A stretch of DNA of 15,871 nt from Chloroflexota bacterium (lineage in GTDB: Bacteria > Chloroflexota > Anaerolineae > Caldilineales > Caldilineaceae). Location: contig QEUW01000148.1 of assembly GCA_003577005.1 (NCBI GenBank), forward strand, positions 1-15,871, written 5' to 3'. Under the pieces are notes generated by a model. It was given only the letters and a program-made list of their open reading frames with translations. It was not told the origin of the DNA and did no database searches. Shown here in pieces: positions 12,849 to 15,871 of this stretch. A program made the position numbers and the translations under genes. The number at the start of each line of letters is the position of its first letter. Within the stretch, counting starts at the first letter, position 1.

Positions 12849-14423
12849 TCATAACGGGATATTCCCATGCTTCTTGGGCGGCAGGCTGCCCCGTTTGTTG
12901 TTCAACATCTCCAAAACATTGATGAGACGGGGGCGAGTTTCATGTGGCTCGATCACATTGTCGATAAAACCTGCCGAGGCAGCCACGTATGGGTTGGCAA
13001 AGCGCTGGCGGTACTCTTCCACCAGCTCTGCTCGCCGGGTGGTTGGGTCTTTGGCTTCGGCCAGTTCGCGGCGAAAGATGACGTTGACGGCGCCCTCTGG
13101 TCCCATCACCGCCAGCTCGGCGCTGGGCCAGGCCAACACCATATCGGCCCCCAGATGACGGGGGTTCATGACACAGTAGGCGCCACCGTAGGCCTTGCGC
13201 ACGATCACCGTCACCTTGGGCACCGTCGCCTCGGAAAAGGCATAGAGCAGCTTGGCGCCGTGCCGGATGATGCCACCGTGCTCCTGGGTCACGCCCGGCA
13301 TAAAGCCCGGCACATCTTCCAGCACTACCAACGGGATGTTGAAAGCGTCGCAAAAACGGACGAAGCGCGCCGCCTTCTGGCTGGCTTCGACATCGAGTAC
13401 GCCGGCTAACACCGCCGGCTGTTGTGCCACGATTCCCACGGATCGACCGCCCAGCCGGGCAAAGCCGACGATGATATTCATAGCCCAGTGTTGGTGTACT
13501 TCGAGAAACTGCCCATCATCGACAATGTGTTTGATAACGGTCTTCATGTCGTAGGGCCTGGTCGGGCTGTCGGGGACAATCGTATCCAACTCGGCTGACT
13601 GGCGAAAGGGGTCATCCTGGGTGGGCGCAAAGGGTGGGTCATCCATATTGTTGCCCGGCAGATAGTCCACCAGATTTTGCACCAGGAAGAGAGCATCTTC
13701 CTCATTTTCGGCGGCAAAATGGGCCACACCCGATTTGCTGGCGTGGACAAAAGCGCCGCCCAGCTCCTCGAATGTCACCTCTTCCTGCGTCACTGTTTTG
13801 ACTACATCGGGTCCGGTCACGAACATCTGACTGGTGTCTTTGACCATGATGACAAAGTCGGTCAGCGCCGGGCTGTAGACCGCACCGCCAGCGCACGGCC
13901 CCATGATCACGCTGATCTGCGGAATGACGCCAGAGGCCATCACATTGCGATAGAAGATCTCGGCGTAACCGGCCAGACTGTGCACGCCCTCTTGGATGCG
14001 GGCGCCGCCCCCGTCGTTGAGGCCGATGAGGGGTGCGCCGTTTTTCATAGCCATGTCCATGATCTTGCAGATCTTCATCGCGTGCGCCCAGCCGACGCTA
14101 CCGCCAAAGACGGTAAAATCTTGCGAATAGAGATAGACCAGACGCCCATTGATCGTACCATAGCCGGTCACCACACCGTCGCCGGGAATCTTCTGTTCGG
14201 CCAGGCCAAAGTCGGTGCTGGTGTGTGTGACAAAGACATCCATCTCGCGGAAGCTACCCTTGTCCAGCAGCAGATCAAGGCGTTCACGTGCGGTCATCTT
14301 GCCCTTTGCATGTTGGCGGGCAATCCGCTCGGCGCCGCCGCCAGCGCGGGCAGCAGCTTTGCGTGCATAGAGCTCTTGGATACGGGGGTCTTGAGGTTGA
14401 TTCGATTTGGTTGACTCGCTCAA
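12849..14423 (-). CDS. pccB: Acyl-CoA (propionyl-CoA) carboxylase beta subunit
   Basis: A 524-residue carboxyltransferase that transfers CO2 from carboxybiotin to propionyl- or acetyl-CoA. The first crotonase-like half has [19 protein letters not shown] (41-58), [20 protein letters not shown] (137-147) and oxyanion loop [15 protein letters not shown] (175-189). The second half has [26 protein letters not shown] with the second oxyanion loop [10 protein letters not shown] (410-419). The specificity residue that is Asp422 in Streptomyces PccB appears to be Cys417. The frame begins with TTG at 14423, with AGG upstream. The next ATG (Met43) would remove the conserved N-terminus, so TTG is preferred. 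It follows the DUF1405 gene by 18 bases. Confidence 0.92.
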   Translation of the reverse strand: MSESTKSNQPQDPRIQELYARKAAARAGGGAERIARQHAKGKMTARERLDLLLDKGSFREMDVFVTHTSTDFGLAEQKIPGDGVVTGYGTINGRLVYLYSQDFTVFGGSVGWAHAMKICKIMDMAMKNGAPLIGLNDGGGARIQEGVHSLAGYAEIFYRNVMASGVIPQISVIMGPCAGGAVYSPALTDFVIMVKDTSQMFVTGPDVVKTVTQEEVTFEELGGAFVHASKSGVAHFAAENEEDALFLVQNLVDYLPGNNMDDPPFAPTQDDPFRQSAELDTIVPDSPTRPYDMKTVIKHIVDDGQFLEVHQHWAMNIIVGFARLGGRSVGIVAQQPAVLAGVLDVEASQKAARFVRFCDAFNIPLVVLEDVPGFMPGVTQEHGGIIRHGAKLLYAFSEATVPKVTVIVRKAYGGAYCVMNPRHLGADMVLAWPSAELAVMGPEGAVNVIFRRELAEAKDPTTRRAELVEEYRQRFANPYVAASAGFIDNVIEPHETRPRLINVLEMLNNKRGSLPPKKHGNIPL

Positions 14424-14441
14424 CAGAGACCTGCTTTCGAT

Positions 14442-15296
14442 TTAGGTAGATCGTGCAGCCCAGGGCGTAGTGTCTTGGGCGCCGACGAGCGGGCGTGTGG
14501 CTGAACGATGGCTCAACCAGAGCAGCAAACCAGTGAGCAGGAAGGTCATCGCCACCGTGCTCCACTGCATCACCGCTAGAGGGATCCAGCGCAAAGGCAG
14601 GGAAGGATACCAACCTAGCCCATAGTCCACAAAGTCGCTCAATGCAAACCAAGCAAACGTGACCAGCGCCGCCGGCCAGGTTGGCTTGAAGTAGGTCAGC
14701 AACAGGACGCCCTGGGCAATCAGACCAAGATGCGTGATAGTCATAAAAACACTATCAAAGGTAAAAAGTGGCGCGCCCAGTTCAGCCGCCGTATTTTTCC
14801 AGAAGAGCAACCAGGCGGTGACCGTCCAGACGCCATATTTGATCTGCCCGGCAGCAATAATCGCCAGCAACCACGCTGGCGGCCGGCGGAACAACATCCC
14901 CGCCAGCAAAAGCGACCACGCCCAGAGCCCCAGCATTGCCTGCTGCGTCTGCCACCCCCACGAAATGCCAGGCAGATAGGTGGAGAGCCAAAGCACAGCC
15001 GAAAGGCCACCTACGATGAGGAGCTGACGCTGCGCCCGGATCTGGGTGCTCTCCGGCCAGAAACGCTGTGCCGTCACTACCAACAACCCCAACCCACCCA
15101 GCAACCCGAAGAGCGGGCAGTCAGGAAGAAAGGGCCAGACCCAAATCGGGGGCGACGAAAGCACCATCACCGGTCCATACCAGTAGAGCAGCCCACCAAA
15201 ATAAGCGGCCACATCCACCACGAGGATCGCCGCCAATGCCGGGGGCAGCGCTACCAGAATTTGTAGACGTTGTATTTGTACAGAGAGCCAGGACAT
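14442..15296 (-). CDS. DUF1405 family integral membrane protein
   Basis: A 284-residue protein, very hydrophobic, with about seven or eight predicted membrane helices. Conserved DUF1405 features include YWYGPVMVLSSPPIWVWPF followed by PDCPLFGLLGGLG near residues 38-70, QIKYGVWT around the middle, and THLGLIAQGVLLLTYF in the second half. The family (Bacillus YpjA-like) has no known biochemical function. The ATG follows AGGAAG. The gene ends 18 bases before the carboxylase beta gene and is very likely co-transcribed with it, an association I would expect in related genomes but cannot check here. A polar, Thr/Arg-rich tail ends the protein. Confidence 0.82.
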   Translation of the reverse strand: MSWLSVQIQRLQILVALPPALAAILVVDVAAYFGGLLYWYGPVMVLSSPPIWVWPFLPDCPLFGLLGGLGLLVVTAQRFWPESTQIRAQRQLLIVGGLSAVLWLSTYLPGISWGWQTQQAMLGLWAWSLLLAGMLFRRPPAWLLAIIAAGQIKYGVWTVTAWLLFWKNTAAELGAPLFTFDSVFMTITHLGLIAQGVLLLTYFKPTWPAALVTFAWFALSDFVDYGLGWYPSLPLRWIPLAVMQWSTVAMTFLLTGLLLWLSHRSATRPLVGAQDTTPWAARST

Positions 15297-15310
15297 AGAA
15301 ACTTCCTAAT

Positions 15311-15403
15311 GGTTAACGGTTAATGGTTAACGCTCAATGGTTAATGGGTGCGCCGCATCGTCCATCATTGGGCATTAACTATTAGCCGTTAACCATTAAC
15401 CAT
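15311..15403. repeat. Heptamer array forming a long imperfect hairpin (locus C)
   Basis: Heptamers ggttaac/ggttaat run from 15311 to 15345 (five units, the fourth diverged), with inverse copies at 15373-15400. Arms 15319-15346 and 15373-15400 are complementary at 24 of 28 positions; including flanking units the total is about 29 of 35. The loop is 26 bases. It sits between the acyltransferase stop and the DUF1405 start, directly upstream of the DUF1405 ribosome-binding site, and touches the acyltransferase stop codon. Confidence 0.8.
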
Positions 15404-15871
15404 TTACAAGGGCTGAATCGGTACGCCGCCCACCTTCCCGCCGGGCGGGACATCTTTGTTGACCAGGCTCATGGCGCTGACGGTGGCGCCATCGCCGATG
15501 ACCACACCGGGAAGGATCGTGCAGTTGGCGCCGATGGTAACATTGGCGCCGATCACGACCGGGCCGGTGCGCCACTCGTGCAACAAGTATTCATGGGCCA
15601 GTATCGTCGTATTATAGCCGATGATACAGTTATCGCCCACTTGAATCAGTTCTGGGAAGAAGAGATCGGGTGTTACCTGCCAGGCAAAGCTGACATGCCG
15701 GCCCACCCGCATCCCGATCCGCCGGTAGAGCCAACGTTTGAAGGCCAGGCTGGGCGAATGGCGCGCCAGCATGATGCAGAGGCCGTTGCGCAACACCTTC
15801 CAGAGTGGAACGGTCTGGTGCCAGAGCACCAGGCTGTTGCGCGCATCGGGCGCGGGTCTGACCCGCAGGCG
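15404..15871 (-). CDS. Hexapeptide-repeat acyltransferase, N-terminus cut by window
   Basis: Partial gene: the frame is open to the right edge (156 codons including the stop) and its start lies beyond 15871. It reads about 155 residues. The C-terminal half is a left-handed parallel beta-helix with hexapeptide repeats (IGDNCIIGYNTTI-like, VVIGANVTIGANCTIL, GVVIGDGATVSAMSLV) and the active-site histidine in AHEYLLHEW. The end VPPGGKVGGVPIQPL is typical of maltose/galactoside O-acetyltransferase-type enzymes (isoleucine-patch superfamily). The N-terminal part (LARHSPSLAFKRWLYRRIGMRVG) matches membrane-associated family members. The acceptor is unknown. A GTG at 15829 is in frame but the sequence upstream (DARNSL) looks like conserved protein, so I treat it as internal. 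Confidence 0.85.
   Translation of the reverse strand, partial: RLRVRPAPDARNSLVLWHQTVPLWKVLRNGLCIMLARHSPSLAFKRWLYRRIGMRVGRHVSFAWQVTPDLFFPELIQVGDNCIIGYNTTILAHEYLLHEWRTGPVVIGANVTIGANCTILPGVVIGDGATVSAMSLVNKDVPPGGKVGGVPIQPL

Overview
The window is GC-rich chromosomal DNA packed with metabolic genes. There is no phage, transposase, CRISPR array, rRNA or tRNA that I can see. The gene mix suggests a Chloroflexota bacterium, for example of the Caldilinea, Roseiflexus or Anaerolineae type. It includes a propionyl/acetyl-CoA carboxylase operon with a DUF1405 membrane protein, a cytoplasmic Asp-box sialidase-like protein, and Ldh_2 and enolase-superfamily enzymes. This is an inference from gene families, not from a marker gene.

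Layout. Bases 1-378 have no convincing gene but hold two inverted repeats. A plus-strand operon follows (379-2970): a DinB-type protein, an Asp-box sialidase/BNR-like protein and a Gfo/Idh/MocA oxidoreductase. It ends at a perfect 30-base palindrome, where it meets a convergent M20 deacylase (3000-4115, minus). Next comes a minus-strand SAM methyltransferase (4322-5203) carrying an in-frame palindromic insert. Divergent from it is a plus-strand pair (5417-7700): an Ldh_2-type dehydrogenase and a mandelate-racemase-type enolase-superfamily enzyme. A minus-strand GNAT-VOC fusion (7731-8660) is divergent from a second enolase-superfamily protein (8784-9959) that lacks the usual catalytic lysines.

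From 9966 to the right edge every gene is on the minus strand. In transcription order they are a partial hexapeptide acyltransferase (cut by the window edge), a DUF1405 membrane protein, an acyl-CoA carboxylase beta subunit, an unrecognised 194-residue protein, a biotin carboxylase and a biotin carrier protein. The last two overlap by a GTGA and look like a split carboxylase alpha subunit. Beta, biotin carboxylase and carrier together would form a complete acyl-CoA carboxylase making methylmalonyl-CoA or malonyl-CoA.

The left two-thirds (Gfo/Idh/MocA, Ldh_2, two enolase-superfamily members, sialidase-like protein, deacylase) looks like accessory carbohydrate or sugar-acid metabolism, although no transporter is present.

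The most unusual signal is a set of three intergenic elements, all in the carboxylase gene run (12008-12092, 12728-12846, 15311-15403). Each is built from short tandem units (8, 7 and 7 bp) and carries an inverted copy of its own units, giving a stem of about 19-35 bp around a loop of 25-31 bases. The architecture is shared but the unit sequence differs at each site. They resemble in style the short tandemly repeated (STRR) heptamers of cyanobacteria.
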